From the NCBI RefSeq assembly GCF_022539505.1, contig NC_061508.1, positions 342,253,484 through 342,317,483 on the forward strand: a DNA stretch of 64,000 bases. The letters run 5' to 3'. This DNA comes from Lolium rigidum. Lineage: Eukaryota > Streptophyta > Magnoliopsida > Poales > Poaceae. Under the pieces are notes generated by a model, which was given only the letters and a program-made list of their open reading frames with translations, had not been told where the DNA came from and did no database searches. A program made the translations under genes and the position numbers. Shown piece by piece: positions 45,115-57,060 of this stretch. Numbering within the stretch: the first letter of the stretch is position 1; each line of letters starts with the position of its first letter.

Positions 45115-46614
45115 TTCAAAAGAGGAAAGTCTTGAAGTGGATACCTGGGCATCTACAGACGAGGAATGCCGTAGCAAGCAAGGAAATGCTTTGGGGAGTT
45201 GAAAATAAGTATAGATCCGAAGATTCCCACATAGGTCAAGATTTTAAACTGCCTGCTCAATCCATGAGAAGGAAGAAACAACCTCGCGAACTGAAACATC
45301 TGAGTAGCTAGAGGGAAAAAAGCAAAACTGATTCCGGTAGTAGCGGCGAGCTAAATGTGAACAACCTTAACCGTGAAAACCTGGTTGTGGGAGGGAAATA
45401 CAAGCGTTGTGCTTCTATGCCAAGTGGTTGATAGACGCACCCAATATGGCTATAGTCCAGTAGCCGAAAGCATCCCTAGCTTACGCTATGACCCGAGTAG
45501 CATGGTGCACGTGGAATCCCAGGTGAATTAGCAAGGACCACCCTGCAAGGCTAAATACTCATGGGTTACCGATAGAGAAGTAGTATCGTGAGGGAAAGGT
45601 GAAAAGAACCCTAGTGGGTAGTGAAATAGAACCTGAAACTGTGGTGTGCTCCCAAGCAGTGGGAGGAGAACGTGATCTCTGATAGCGTGTCTGTTGAAGA
45701 ATGACCCGGCGACTCATAAGTAGTGGCTTGGTTAAGGGAAAGGAACCCGCCGAAACCGAAGCGAAATAGAGCCTTCATAGGGTGATTGTCACTGCTTATG
45801 AAACCGAACCTGGTTGATCTTTCCATGACCAGGATGAAGCTTTGATGAAACTAAGCAGAGGTCCGAACTGAGTGATGTTGAAGAATCAACAAATGAGTTG
45901 TGGTTGTGTGTGAAATGCCACTCTCGAACCCAGAGCTAGATGGTTCTCCCCGCAATGTGTTGAGGCCAAGTAGTTGACTGGACATCCAGGGGTGAAGCAC
46001 AATTTTAGTGCGGGCTGCGTGAGAGGTAACAAATCAAGGAAAACTTCGAATACTAGATATGACCCAAAAATAACAGGGGTCAAAGTTGGGTAGAGAGACG
46101 ATGGGGTATAAGCTTCATCATCCAGAGGGAAACAACCAGTATCACCAGCTAAGGCCCCTAAATGACCGCTCATTGATAAAGGAGTTGGGATGCAAAGAAA
46201 ACCAGGAGGTTTTCCTAGATGTTGCCACCCTTTAAAGAGTGCGTAATAGATCACTGATCGAGCTGCCTTGTGCTGAAGATTAATGGGGCTAAGGGATCTG
46301 ACGAAGCTTTGGGATGTCAAAATGCATCGGTAGGGGAGCGTTCTTCCTTAGAGAGAAGAAACCTTGAAAGCGGGGGTCAATGATGCGGAAGCGAGAATGT
46401 CGGCTTGAGTAGCGAGAACATTGGTGATAATCCATGTCCCCGAAAACCCAAGGTTTCCTCTGCACGGTTCTCCCACGGAGGGTGAGTTTGCGCCTAAGAT
46501 TAGGCCAAAAGGCGTAGACGATGGACAACAAGTCAATATTCATGTACTACCCCTTATCGCTATAGAGGGATGGAGGAGGCTTGGTTAGCCGAAAGATGGT
46601 TATAGTTTTAAGGA
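45115..46614 (+). pseudogene. rrn23: Plastid 23S rRNA, 5' half only
   Basis: About 1.5 kb of a normal 2.9-kb gene. It starts at TTCAAAAGAGGAAAG and is recognisable through GAAAGATGGTTATAG near 46605, where similarity ends abruptly. Many conserved stretches of the 23S domains I-III are visible, with scattered substitutions and short indels. It includes none of the peptidyl-transferase domain V. Confidence 0.93.
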
Positions 46615-47030
46615 GACTCCCCAAGCTGCGGTGCAGTAGATGACCGACGTACTAAGGGAAGCCGCAGTACCACCAGCATGTACCTTCTCCTTCTTATTTT
46701 TATTCTTCATTTTCAAGTGAGCAGATGGTCCAACTGCCTCACGAGGAAGAGACCCACGAAGCGGTTGGTCGCGGTCATCCCTCTAGGAGCCATCAGGACC
46801 TGAGGAACTTCCCACTATGTGTCTCTGGCTAGCAGGCACTCACGAGCTCCTGTAATAGAGCCGCTTCCTTGCAGATACCAGCAGGAGAGGCGCCCCTGTG
46901 TGGATTGTATACCCGGAGGCTAGGCCCATGGGCAGTATCCGTACACATTCGGCATGAGTCACGGGGAGGGGAGTGAGGATGAGGCTTATTCTAGCGGCAA
47001 AATGCTGATGAAGCTCACATATGTCGTCAA
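46615..47030. other. Unassigned sequence right of the plastid insertion
   Basis: Moderate GC, no reading frame, no match that I recognise to the continuing 23S gene. It could be another organelle fragment joined to the first or nuclear flank. Confidence 0.35.
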
Positions 47031-47854
47031 TTCTTTAGGACTCTAAGTGCAGAGTGTCGTAGGGAGTGTGGTTTTCCCAACAAGGGTGACTCGAGGGTTT
47101 ATATCGAACTCTCGAAGAGTTGGCTTGAGTTATCTTCTTTTTCTCCTCTTCTAGCAATCCTGCAGAATAAAGTTTTGCCTTTTGTACCCACTCCACCGTG
47201 TGGTTGTCAAGCACAAGGTTTCGTATAAATATTAGGAAATGCAAGGATAAAATTAAAGAAAAGTAAAGTAAAAAAACAAAGTAAACTAGATAAAAGAAAA
47301 TAAAGGCTAGTGGTATTTGGGTGTTGTGTGTGTGTTTGATTAAACAAAGCATTTTTGGTATTTTTGAATTAAATAATTGCAGCAAATAGAAAGTATGATA
47401 AAAGTGTTGGAAAGGTGTTTCTTATGATTAAAAATGGACCGGGGTTGATGGGTTCACATGTCTACTCTCTTTTTAAGTTGTAGGATTAACAATCCATCAA
47501 TAACATAATATTGGTGGAACTTCAATAGGTGTTTGATAAGAATTCATATGGGTATCATGTCCTAACATAGAGATGATGCAACACATCTCTCTTACACTCC
47601 ACAGGAAAGGAAAAACTCTAAGCAATCTTTAATTAAGAATTAACAGAGCATAGCCTTAATTACTTTGAAATGATATTTGAATATCAAATATGCTACCTTC
47701 AGCAAACACGATTATGACAATTGTCACATCATAACTGTTGCAAATGCATTCAGTTTATCCCTAGTGATGCAGCAAAGGAAAAGGTAAAAAACCATAATAG
47801 ACCATGAATTTGTTGTCACAATCAGTACAACCATGGTACTCCCTCTAATAAACA
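47031..47854 (-). repeat. Decayed LTR-type sequence, left part, host of the hAT element
   Basis: Non-coding sequence that resumes at 56360 beyond the hAT insertion. The word order (GAGGGTTTATATCGAACTCTCG near 47095) and the GC-rich promoter-like patch near 56840 suggest a Gypsy LTR or leader. Family not determined. Confidence 0.45.
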
Positions 47855-48008
47855 CTTATCCCCATGGGCGGACCCAGTGGGGGGCCGGGGGGCCGTGGCC
47901 CACCCAAAAATCCTGCCAAAAAAATTTATACCCCAGAGAAGAAAGCCCCAATAAGCCAGGCGACGGTCCAGGACCGCAGGGAGCTCACGGGCGGGCGGAC
48001 GAGCACGC

Positions 48009-49521
48009 TGATGACCCACAAGTATAGGGGATCGCAACAGTCTTCGAGGGAAGTAAAACCCAAATTTATTGATTCGACACAAGGGGAGGTAAAGAATACT
48101 TATAAGCCTTAACAACTGAGTTGTCAATTCAGCTGCACTGGAAAAGCACTAGTAACAGGGGTGATGTGAAAGTAGCAGATGATATGAGAGCAAGTAGCAA
48201 CGATAACACAGCAGCAGTAATAGTAATATGAGAGCAATGGCACCAGAAAACAGTTGACATGTAGAACAAGTATATGATGATGAAAGATGGACCGGGGTTC
48301 CCAGCTATCTACACTAGTGGTAACTCTCCAATAACAAGTGTTGGGTGAACAAATTACAGTCGGGCAATTGATAGGATTGAAATAGCATTAAGACAGAATA
48401 TCAAGATCATTAATCATGTAGGCATGTTTTCCAATTATAGTCGTACGTGCTCGCAATGAGAAACTTGCACAACATCTTTTGTCCTACCAGCCGGTGGCAG
48501 CCGGGCCTCAAGGGAAACTACTGGATATTAAGGTACTCCTTTTAATAGAGCACCGGAGCAAAGCATTAACACTTGGTGAAAACATGTGATCCTCACATCA
48601 CCGCCATCCCCTCCGGTTGTCCCGATTTCTGTCACTTCGGGGCCTTTGGTTCCGGACAGTGACATGTGCATACAACTTGTAGATACAATCTAAGCAATAA
48701 GTATAGAGCTCAAATCTAAGATCATGGCACTCGGGCCCTAGTGACAAGCATTAAGCATAACAAGATTGCAGCAACAATAACTTCATAAACTTTGTAGATA
48801 GACAATCATAATGTAACAATCCATCGGATCCCGACAAACACAACACCGATTACATCGGATGAATCTCAATCATGTAAGGCAGCTCATGAGATCATTGTAT
48901 TGAAGTACATGGGGAGAGAATACCAACTAGCTACAGCTAGGACCCGTAGTCCATGGGGGAACTACTCACGGAGCATGATGGAGGCGATGGCGTTGATGGA
49001 GATGGCTTCCGGGGCACTTCCCCGCCCGGCAGGTGCCGGAACAGAGAGTTCTGTCCCCCGAATTGGAGTTTCGCGATGGCGGCGGCGCCCCTGGAGTCTT
49101 TCTGGAGTTTCGTCAAGTGGTACGGTGTTTTTAGGTCGAAAGGGGTTTTATAGGCGAAGAGGCGGCGCAGGGGGGCACCTGGGGGCTCCCCACCACAGGC
49201 CGGCGCGGGCCCAAGCCAGGCCGCGCCGCCCTATGGTGTGGTGGCCCTCTGGCCCCTCTCCGACTCTTCTTCGGTGTTCTGGATGCTTCCGGGAAAAATA
49301 GGAGGTTTGGTCTTCGTTTCGTCGAATTCCGAGAATATTGCCCGAACAGCCTTTATGGAACCAAAAACAGCAGAAAACAGGAACTGGCACCGTGGCATCT
49401 TGTTAATAGGTTAGTTCCGGAAAATGCATGAAATCATCATAAAGTGCAAGCAAAACATGTAAGTATTGTCATAAAACAAGCATGGAACGACAGAAATTAT
49501 GGATACGTCGGGGACGTATCA
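48009..49521 (-). repeat. 3' LTR of non-autonomous Gypsy copy 2
   Basis: From TGATGACCCACAAGTATAGG to GGGGACGTATCA. Highly similar to 53549-55067. Confidence 0.93.
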
Positions 49522-51969
49522 GCATCCCCAAGCTTAGTTCCTGCTCGACCCCAAGCAGGTAAACGATAAAAAGAATAATTTCTGTAGTGACATGCTACTT
49601 ACATAACCTTGATCATACTATTACAAAGCATATGAAATGAATGAAGTGACTCAAGGCAATGATCTATAGTTGCTAACAAATAGATAACATATAGCAAAAC
49701 TTTTCATGAATAATACCTTCAAGACAAGCATCAAAAGTCTTGCGCAAGAGTTAACTCATAAAGCAATAAGTTCAAAGTAAAGGCATCGAAGCAACACAAA
49801 GGAAGATATAAGTTTCAGCGGTTGCTTTCAACTTGTAACATGCATATCTCATGGATGATTGTCAACACAAAGTAATATGATGAATGCAAATATGCAAGTA
49901 TGTAAGAATCAATGCACAGCTTGACACAAGTGTTTGCTTCTAAGGTGGAAGGAAGTAGGTAAACTGACTCAACATAAAGTAAAAGAATGGCCCTTCAAAG
50001 AGGAAAGCATCGATTGCTATATTTGTGCTAGAGCTTTGGTTTTGAAAACATAAAGAGAGCATAAAGGTAAAGTTTTGAGAGGTGTTTGTTGTTGTCAACG
50101 AATGGTAGTGGGCACTCTAACCCCCTTGCCAGACAAACCTTCAAGAGCGGCTCCCATGAACTATTTTTATTTTTGGGTGGCACTCCTTCCAACCTTTCTT
50201 TCACAAACCATGGCTAACCGAATCCTCGGGTGCCTCGCCAACAATCTCATACCATGAAGGAGTGCCCTTTTATTTTAGTTTTATTATGATGACACTCCTC
50301 CCAACCTTTGCTTACACAAGCCATGGCTAACCGAATCCTTCGGTGCCGTCCAACAATCACATACCATGGAGGAGTGTCTATTTTTGTTAATTAATTTGGG
50401 ACTGGGAATCCCATTGCCGGCTCTTTTTGCAAAATTATTGGATAAGCGGATGAAGCCACTAGTCCATTGGTGAAAGTTGCCCAACAAGATTGAAAGATAA
50501 ACACCACATACTTCCTCATGAGCTATAAAACATTGACACAAATCAGAGATGATAAATTTTGAATTGTTTAAAGGTAGCACTCAAGCAATTTACTTTGGAA
50601 TGGCAGGAAATACCACATAGTAGGTAGGTATGGTGGACACAAACGGCATAGTGGTTGGCTCAAGGATTTTGGATGCACGAGAAGCATTTCCTCTCAGTAC
50701 AAGGCTTAGGCTAGCAAGGTTATTTGAAGAAAACACAAGTATGAACCGGTACAGCAAAACTTACATAAGAACATATTGCAAGCATTATAATACTCTACAT
50801 CTGTCTTCCTTGTTGCTCAAACACTTTTACTAGAAAATATCTAGACCTTAAGAGAGACCAATTATGCAAACCAATTTCAACAAGCTCTACAGTAGTTCTC
50901 CATTAATAGGCTTAGACTACATGAAAAAACTTAATCATGATCTACTTGAGAGCTCAAAACAATTGCCAAGTGTCAAATTATCCAAGACATATGAGGCATT
51001 TTCTGTTTCCAACCAAATATAAATAAGTGCAATAGCTTCCAACTTTTATCATTGAACATTAAAAGTAAAACGAAGAACACGAGTGTTCATATGAAAAAGC
51101 GGAGCGTGTATCTCTCCCACACAAGGATTGCTAGGATCCGAATTTATTCAAACATAAACAAAAGTAAAAGCACACAGACGCTCCAAGTAAAGCACATAAG
51201 ATGTGACCGAATAAAAATATAGTTTCAGGGAGGAACTCGATAAGTTGATGAAGAAGGGGATGCCTTGGGCATCCCCAAGCTTAGACGCTTGAGTCTTCTT
51301 GAAATATGCAGGGATGAACCACGGGGCATCCCCAAGCTTAGACTTTTCACTCTTCTTGATCATATATCATCCTCCTCTCTTGACCCTTGAAAACTTCCTT
51401 CACACCAAACTTCTCATAAACTTCATTAGAGGGGTTAGTACTCAAAAAATTTGAATTCACCTTGGTCCTGTAGTGACACATTGCAAGAACTCAATAAAAC
51501 ATTAGCTACAGCCCTCTACGTCTAGAAAACCTCGCTTAAAGTCCACAAGAGACAATGCAAAAAAACAGAGACAGAATCTGCCAAAACAGAACAGCCAATA
51601 AAGACGAATTTTAATAAAATACTTCCGTTGCTCAAATCAGAAAACTCAAAACTAATGAAAGTTGCGTACATATCTGAGGATCACTCACGTAAATTGGCAT
51701 AATTTTCTGAGTTACCTACAGAGAATTAGACCCAGATTCGTGACAGCAAAGAAATCTGTTTCTGCGCAGTAATCCAAATCTAGTATCAACCTTCGATTAG
51801 AGGCTTCACTTGGCACAACAATACACAAAACTAAGATAAGGAGAGGTTGCTACAGTAGTAAACAACTTCCAAGACACAAATATAAAACAAAGTACTGTAG
51901 CAAAATAACACATGGGTTATCTCCCAAGAAGTTGCTTTCTTTATAGCCATTAAGATGGGCTCAGCAGTT
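49522..51969 (-). other. Non-coding 3' interior of the non-autonomous Gypsy element, with polypurine tract at 49522-49537
   Basis: The polypurine tract reads CTAAGCTTGGGGATGC on the minus strand. A second and third copy of the CATCCCCAAGCTTAG word lie at 51270 and 51328, inside the interior, and at 23858 and 23914 in the other element copy. Otherwise no reading frame of note. Confidence 0.75.
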
Positions 51970-53336
51970 TTAATGATGCACTCGCAAGAAATAGTATTTG
52001 AAGCAAAAGAGAGCATCAAAAAGCAAATTCAAAACACATTTAAGTCTCACATGCTTCCTATGCATAGGAATCTTGTAAATAAACAAGTTCATGAAAAGCA
52101 AAGTAACAAGCATAGGAAGACAGAACAAGTGTAACTTCAAAATTTTAAGCACATAGAGAGGTGTATTAGTACCATGAAAATTTCTACCACCATATTTTCC
52201 TCTCTCATAATAATTTTCAGTAGCTTCATGAACAAACTCAACAATATAACTATCACATGCAGCATACTTTTCATGATTTCCAAACACATAATTTTTATCA
52301 AGTTCAAGAATAGTGGAATTAAAACTTTCAAACTTACTTTTATTAATAATATAACAAGGTAGTTGATCAATCTCAATAGATATGGGACTCATAGAATAAG
52401 TCAAGAACTCTCCAATCCCATTTTCATTAGTAGTACAATTAATATTATCAAGTAACATAGGACCATCATCTAGAGCTTTATCATAAACATTTGGCAAGCA
52501 AAATTCTTTAGTACCATGCATTTCGACATCAGGCACAAACAAAGCATTATCATAAGATTTATCAAAGTAGCATGGATTATCATATATAACAGTAGCATAA
52601 TTATTTTCACAAGTTTTACTCATAGGCAATACTTCAAGAGAATCCACAGGAACATAACATTCAACCTCTTCGGTAAGCATGGAGGACAATCAAATAGTGT
52701 AAGAGATAAAGAGTTACTCTCATTAGAAGGTTGGCATGGGTAGCTAATCCATTCTTCCTCCTTTTGTTCATCACTCTCCTCTTCTTTTTCATCCAATGAG
52801 CATTCAGGTTCATCAATTTCCTCCTCTTTTTCATCCAATGAGCTTTCAGGTTCATCAATTTCTTCTTCCATCGGTTCCTGCAAATTGTGAGTGCATTCTT
52901 GTGCATTAATGTGTCTCTCTTTGTAATCAAGGATATAAGGATTCCTACTGTAGCATTCTATGCAAGAATTAAGGATAGTAGAGACATAATCTTTAAGGCC
53001 CTTACAAACAACACAAGTTTCATAATTCTCAACCATGAAGGATTCTATCTCGGAGGCTCCCACAAATAAGACAAATTGTTCTACCTCCTCGAACCCATAA
53101 TGAATATAGCAATTCCGATTATAGCTCTTAATTAAAAATTCCTCACTAAAGCCACATTGAAATTTAAGATGTTTAGTATCCTGTTGAGAGCAACAGTTTA
53201 TATCATGGCATTCAAGCAAGATTTTAGCAATTGTATTCAGTTTTTCTATCATAGCACTCATTATTTTACCAGTTCTTGATTCTCTATAATTATTATAACA
53301 TTCTATTAGCTCCAAGTAAGTTGTAGGTTCTCCCAT
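51970..53336 (-). pseudogene. Non-canonical retroelement ORF (unknown function), one frameshift
   Basis: Two overlapping frames of about 238 and 239 codons (53336-52620 and 52689-51970) are evidently one gene of roughly 450 codons broken by a frameshift near 52660-52690. The N-terminal part is Cys-rich (CHDINCC, CVVCKGL, CIECYSRN). It is followed by a tandem acidic repeat (EEEIDEPESSLDEK, then EEEIDEPECSLDEK and a third variant). The second part has IEIDQLPCYIINKSKFESFN and ends with two hydrophobic stretches (LFCLPMLVTLLFMNLFIYKI and LLFDALFCFKYYFL). No gag, zinc knuckle, protease or polymerase motif is present. The ATG lies about 210 bases from the 5' LTR, the usual gag position. Function unknown. 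Confidence 0.7.
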
Positions 53337-53520
53337 AACAGCAGTTTTTTATTTTTTGATTTTTCAAATTTTTATGGATTTTTGGATATATGAGACAAAT
53401 AAAACAAGAAAAAAATAAACTAGACAAAAGTAAACTAAGCAAAACAAAATAAAACAAAATAAAAATAGAGAGAGAGGTAGAGTGTACTCCCCAGGTGAAC
53501 TTATGAGTAGATCTATGCCT

Positions 53521-53537
53521 CCCCGGCAAAGGCGCCA
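53521..53537 (-). promoter_or_regulatory. Primer-binding site of the non-autonomous Gypsy element
   Basis: Minus-strand TGGCGCCTTTGCCGGGG, differing by one base from the perfect tRNA-Asp complement; it sits about eleven bases inside the 5' LTR. The large Gypsy element uses the same tRNA. Confidence 0.85.
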
Positions 53538-53548
53538 GAAAATAGTCT

Positions 53549-55067
53549 TGATGACCCACAAGTATAGGGGATCGCAACAGTCTTCGAGGGAAGTAAAACC
53601 CAAATTTATTGATTCGACACAAGGGGAGGTAAATAATACTTATAAGCCTTAACAACTGAGTTGTCAATTCAGCTGCACCTGGAAAAGCACTAGTAACGAG
53701 GGTGATGTGAAAGTAGCGAGTGATATGAGAGCAATAGTAACAGATAACACAGCAGCAGTAATAGTAATATGAGAGCAATGGCACCAGTAAAACAGATTGA
53801 CATGTAGAACAAGTATATGATGATGAAAGATGGACCGGGGTTCCCAGCTATCTACACTAGTGGTAACTCTCCAATAACAAGTGTTGGGTGAACAAATTAT
53901 AGTCGGGCAATTGATAGGATTGAAATAGCATTAAGACAGAATATCAAGATCATTAATCATGTAGGCATGTTTTCCAATTATAGTCGTACGTGCTCGCAAT
54001 GAGAAACTTGCACAACATCTTTTGTCCTACCGGCCGGTGGCAGCCGGGCCTCAAGGGAAACTACTCGGATATTAAGGTACTCCTTTTAATAGAGCACCGG
54101 AGCAAAGCATTAACACTTGGTGAAAACATGTGATCCTCACATCACCGCCATCCCCTCCGGTTGTCCAGATTCGTCACTTCGGGGCCTTTGGTTCCAGGAC
54201 GGTGACATGTGCATACAACTTGTAGATACAATCTAAGCAATAAGTATAGAGCTCAAATCTAAGATCATGGCACTCGGGCCCTAGTGACAAGCATTAAGCA
54301 TAACAAGATTGCAGCAACAATAACTTCATAAACTTTGTAGATAGACAATCATAATGTAACAATCCATCGGATCCCGACAAACACAACACCGATTACATCA
54401 GATGAATCTCAATCATGTAAGGCAGCTCATGAGATCATTGTATTGAAGTACATGGGGGAGAGAATACCAACTAGCTACAGCTAGAACCCGTAGTCCATGG
54501 GGGAACTACTCACGGAGCATGATGGAGGCGATGGCGTTGATGGAGATGGCTTCCGGGGGCACTTCCCCGCCCCGGCAGGGTGCCGGAACAGAGAGTTCTG
54601 TCCCCCGAATTGGAGTTTCGCGATGGCGGCGGCGCCCCTGGAGTCTTTCTGGAGTTTCGTCAAGTGGTACGGTGTTTTTAGGTCGAAAGGGGTTTTATAG
54701 GCGAAGAGGCGGCGCGGGGGGGCACCTGGGGGCTCCCCACCACAGGCCGGCGCGGGCCCAGGCCAGGCCGCGCCGCCCTATGGTGTGGTGGCCCTCTGGC
54801 CCCTCTCCGACTCTTCTTCGGTGTTCTGGATGCTTCCGGGAAAATAGGAGGTTTGGTCTTCGTTTCGTCGAATTCCGAGAATATTGCCCGAACAACCTTT
54901 CTGGAACCAAAAACAGCAGAAAACAGGAACTGGCACTGTGGCATCTTGTTAATAGGTTAGTTCCGGAAAATGCATGAAATCATCATAAAGTGCAAGCAAA
55001 ACATGTAAGTATTGTCATAAAACAAGCATGGAACGACAGAAATTATGGATACGTCGGGGACGTATCA
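53549..55067 (-). repeat. 5' LTR of non-autonomous Gypsy copy 2
   Basis: Pairs with 48009-49521. Differences are mainly short indels and scattered substitutions. Confidence 0.93.
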
Positions 55068-55525
55068 CACGCGCACGCGATTCTACGCCCTGCCGCCGCC
55101 CCGAGCAGTCCCCGGCCGCCGCCGCCCAGGCATCGCCACCGCCCGCCCGACTCGACGCCTGTCCGCCCGGCGCCCGCCCGCCCTCCCCTGCCGCTGATTT
55201 CTACGATTCTGCCCGCGGCCCGCCCTCTCCGACCGCCGATCTTGGGCTCCCGATCTTCCGTCCCTCACTCCCTCTTCCCGCCGGGCGCCGCCGTCGGCAG
55301 CCTCTCTCCCCTGCTCGATGACCAGGCGACCAGCAGGCAGCGTGGCGAGGCCCCTGCCTATTCTAGTATTCTGTATTGTTTTCTTATCTGTGAGGCCTCT
55401 TACAAAGTTACAATCAACTCCTATGCTCATACGCTCATTGTCTATTATGTATTATATGTACAAGACTGAGTGTGTCACACATAAATTGGTAAATTGCAAT
55501 GTTTAAATGTTTCCATTGTGTAGAA

Positions 55526-56311
55526 ATGAAGAGGAAAAGTCAAATTGCGTCACTTTTGGAGAAACATGAAGCAAAGAAGATTGCATCTTCTTCAACAGCG
55601 TTAGTTGTAGATGATGAAAAAACCGAAGATGATGGGCTTTTGCTGGCATGCCTTGATTCCGATTCCGAGAGTGAGGTTGAAATTGATGCAACACCAAATC
55701 CACCTTCACCCCAACAACTAAATACAAGGTTATATGATGCTCATTTTCTTCCACATGATCCGGGGAAAGGATTCCTATTTCAAGTTATGATGTTAGTTCA
55801 AGATGATGTTCGGAGAGGATATAAAGGTCCATTCCAACCATATGAGCATGCTTTCCCAACCACAAAAAAGAAGGGTAAAAATCGACACTTTAGCTTTGTT
55901 TGGTTTCATCACTACAATTGGCTCGAATATAGTATCGGAAATGATGCGGAACTTTTCTTTGTGTGTTACTTGTTCAAAGATAGAGCCAATGAGGGTCCCG
56001 GAGGAGATGCCTTTCTTAAAGATGGTTCTAGAAATTCGAAGAGACCCTAAGCTTTTAAGAAGCATGTGGGTGGTGTTACTAGCATTCACAACCAAGCTCA
56101 AGAGAAGTACAACTTATTTGTTACACCCAACAATAAAATTGATTGTGTTATTATGAAGATGTCTAAGAAGGATGTACTTCTTTACAAGGAAAGGCTAACT
56201 CACTATTTGTATTCAACTTCAATGTTTACAATAAAATTTTCTTTTATATTGTTCATTACTTCATTATGCAAAGGTTTTTCACATTTGGGGGGGCGCAAAT
56301 TTTTTTTTTAG
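55526..56311 (+). pseudogene. hAT transposase N-terminus (ZMYM1-like, TTF-type zinc finger), truncated
   Basis: The ATG at 55526 follows a TAG acceptor-like site. The frame encodes an acidic N-terminus (DDEKTEDDG, DSDSESEVEID), then DPGKGFLFQVM, then the TTF-type zinc-finger core (HYNWLEYSI, ELFFVCYLFKD, GGDAFLKDG). It shifts frame near 56045 and continues with HVGGVTSIHNQAQEKYN and LLYKERLTHYL. These blocks start the transposase of plant hAT elements annotated as zinc finger MYM-type protein 1-like. The catalytic RNase H-like core and the C-terminal dimerisation domain are absent, because the element ends at 56351. Confidence 0.8.
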
Positions 56312-56359
56312 GTGTGCCCCCCCCTCCAATTCTTTCCTGCGTCCGCCACTGCTTATCCT

Positions 56360-57060
56360 CACCCATGTTCTTGCATACAAGTTCGATCAAAACAAGCACA
56401 TAAGAATGTCGTACATGACATGCATCTATCAATACATCTTACACATAATAGATTCCAGTATCATATATAAATATCATAGAACAAAGATTCACCCCATATA
56501 AATTACATATATAACCATAATCATGAGCATCTCATATGGTACTACATCTATGAAGAACAAGAGAAAGATAGATCAAGCTACTGCCACAAACCCATAGTCT
56601 AGAGGTGTACTACTCCCCTTCATCATGGTGATGATGTTTGAAGACGTTGGAGAAGGTGGAGATCCTTCCGGCGATGAATCCAGTGGAGTTTCCCTCTCTA
56701 ATCTTAGCTGGTCCAGCTCTGTTTTGGTGTTTACGTTTTCGTGTGGTGCTCTCCTCGAGGAAGCACTGGGGGTCGTATATGTAGGGTTTTTAGGTCAAAC
56801 GAAGGTGGTGGGCAAAATAATCAGGCAAATCAGACGACCGAGGGCCAAAAGAGCTAGGGTGGCATGCCCCACCTTGTTGGGCGCGCTACCTACCCTATTT
56901 TGGGTCTCCAGGACCCTCTCATGAGGTCCAAGCGCTTCTGATGTTTCTCTTGATGAAATATTGAAGTTCCCGAATTTTTAGCTCAATTCGACTCCGTTTA
57001 GATCACTGAAAGTAAAAAAAAATATACATGCAGGCATAGAAATATCGACTTCCCTGAATT
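56360..57060 (-). repeat. Decayed LTR-type sequence, right part
   Basis: Continues 47031-47854 after the hAT insertion. The stretch 56600-56930 has the G/C-rich promoter look of Gypsy LTRs and is followed by an AT-rich end. No reading frame accepted. Confidence 0.4.

Larger units (their letters stand above)
43368..46614 (+). other. Nuclear plastid DNA insertion (trnI intron to rrn23 5' half)
   Basis: About 3.2 kb is collinear with the inverted-repeat rRNA operon of grass plastids: trnI-GAU intron, trnI exon 2, trnA-UGC exon 1, its intron, exon 2, spacer and the first half of rrn23. Landmarks include GATCATCCAAGGCACATTAG at the left and the 23S words GACCCGAGTAGCATGG, CAGCTAAGGCCCCTAAATGA and GGGGAGCGTTC. 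Many substitutions and several deletions relative to plastid sequence (for example in the trnI intron near 43800) show long residence in the nucleus. The recognition rests on my knowledge of the plastid operon. Confidence 0.93.
48009..55067 (-). mobile_element. Complete non-autonomous Gypsy element, copy 2, target duplication CACGC
   Basis: CACGC at 48004-48008 and 55068-55072 flanks LTRs of 1513 bp (48009-49521) and 1519 bp (53549-55067). A primer-binding site (53521-53537) and a polypurine tract (49522-49537) are in place on the minus strand. The 4.0-kb interior contains no gag, protease, reverse transcriptase or integrase, only a non-canonical ORF. The termini, primer-binding site, polypurine tract and parts of the 3' interior resemble the large Gypsy element, a possible autonomous partner. 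Confidence 0.93.
47855..56359 (+). mobile_element. hAT transposon (47863-56351) with 8-bp target duplication, split by a Gypsy element
   Basis: CTTATCCC at 47855-47862 and CTTATCCT at 56352-56359 (7 of 8 identical) flank termini CATGGGCGGACCCAG and, inverted, CAGTGGCGGACGCAG. G-runs follow at both ends, as in plant hAT elements with a ZMYM-type transposase. The element's own sequence is only 47863-48008 and 55068-56351, about 1.4 kb, so it is an internally deleted copy. The rest is the nested non-autonomous Gypsy element. Confidence 0.85.

Noticed and set aside
45611..46543. Minus-strand open frames up to 144 codons
   Set aside because: They lie antisense within a plastid 23S rRNA fragment and have no protein motif.
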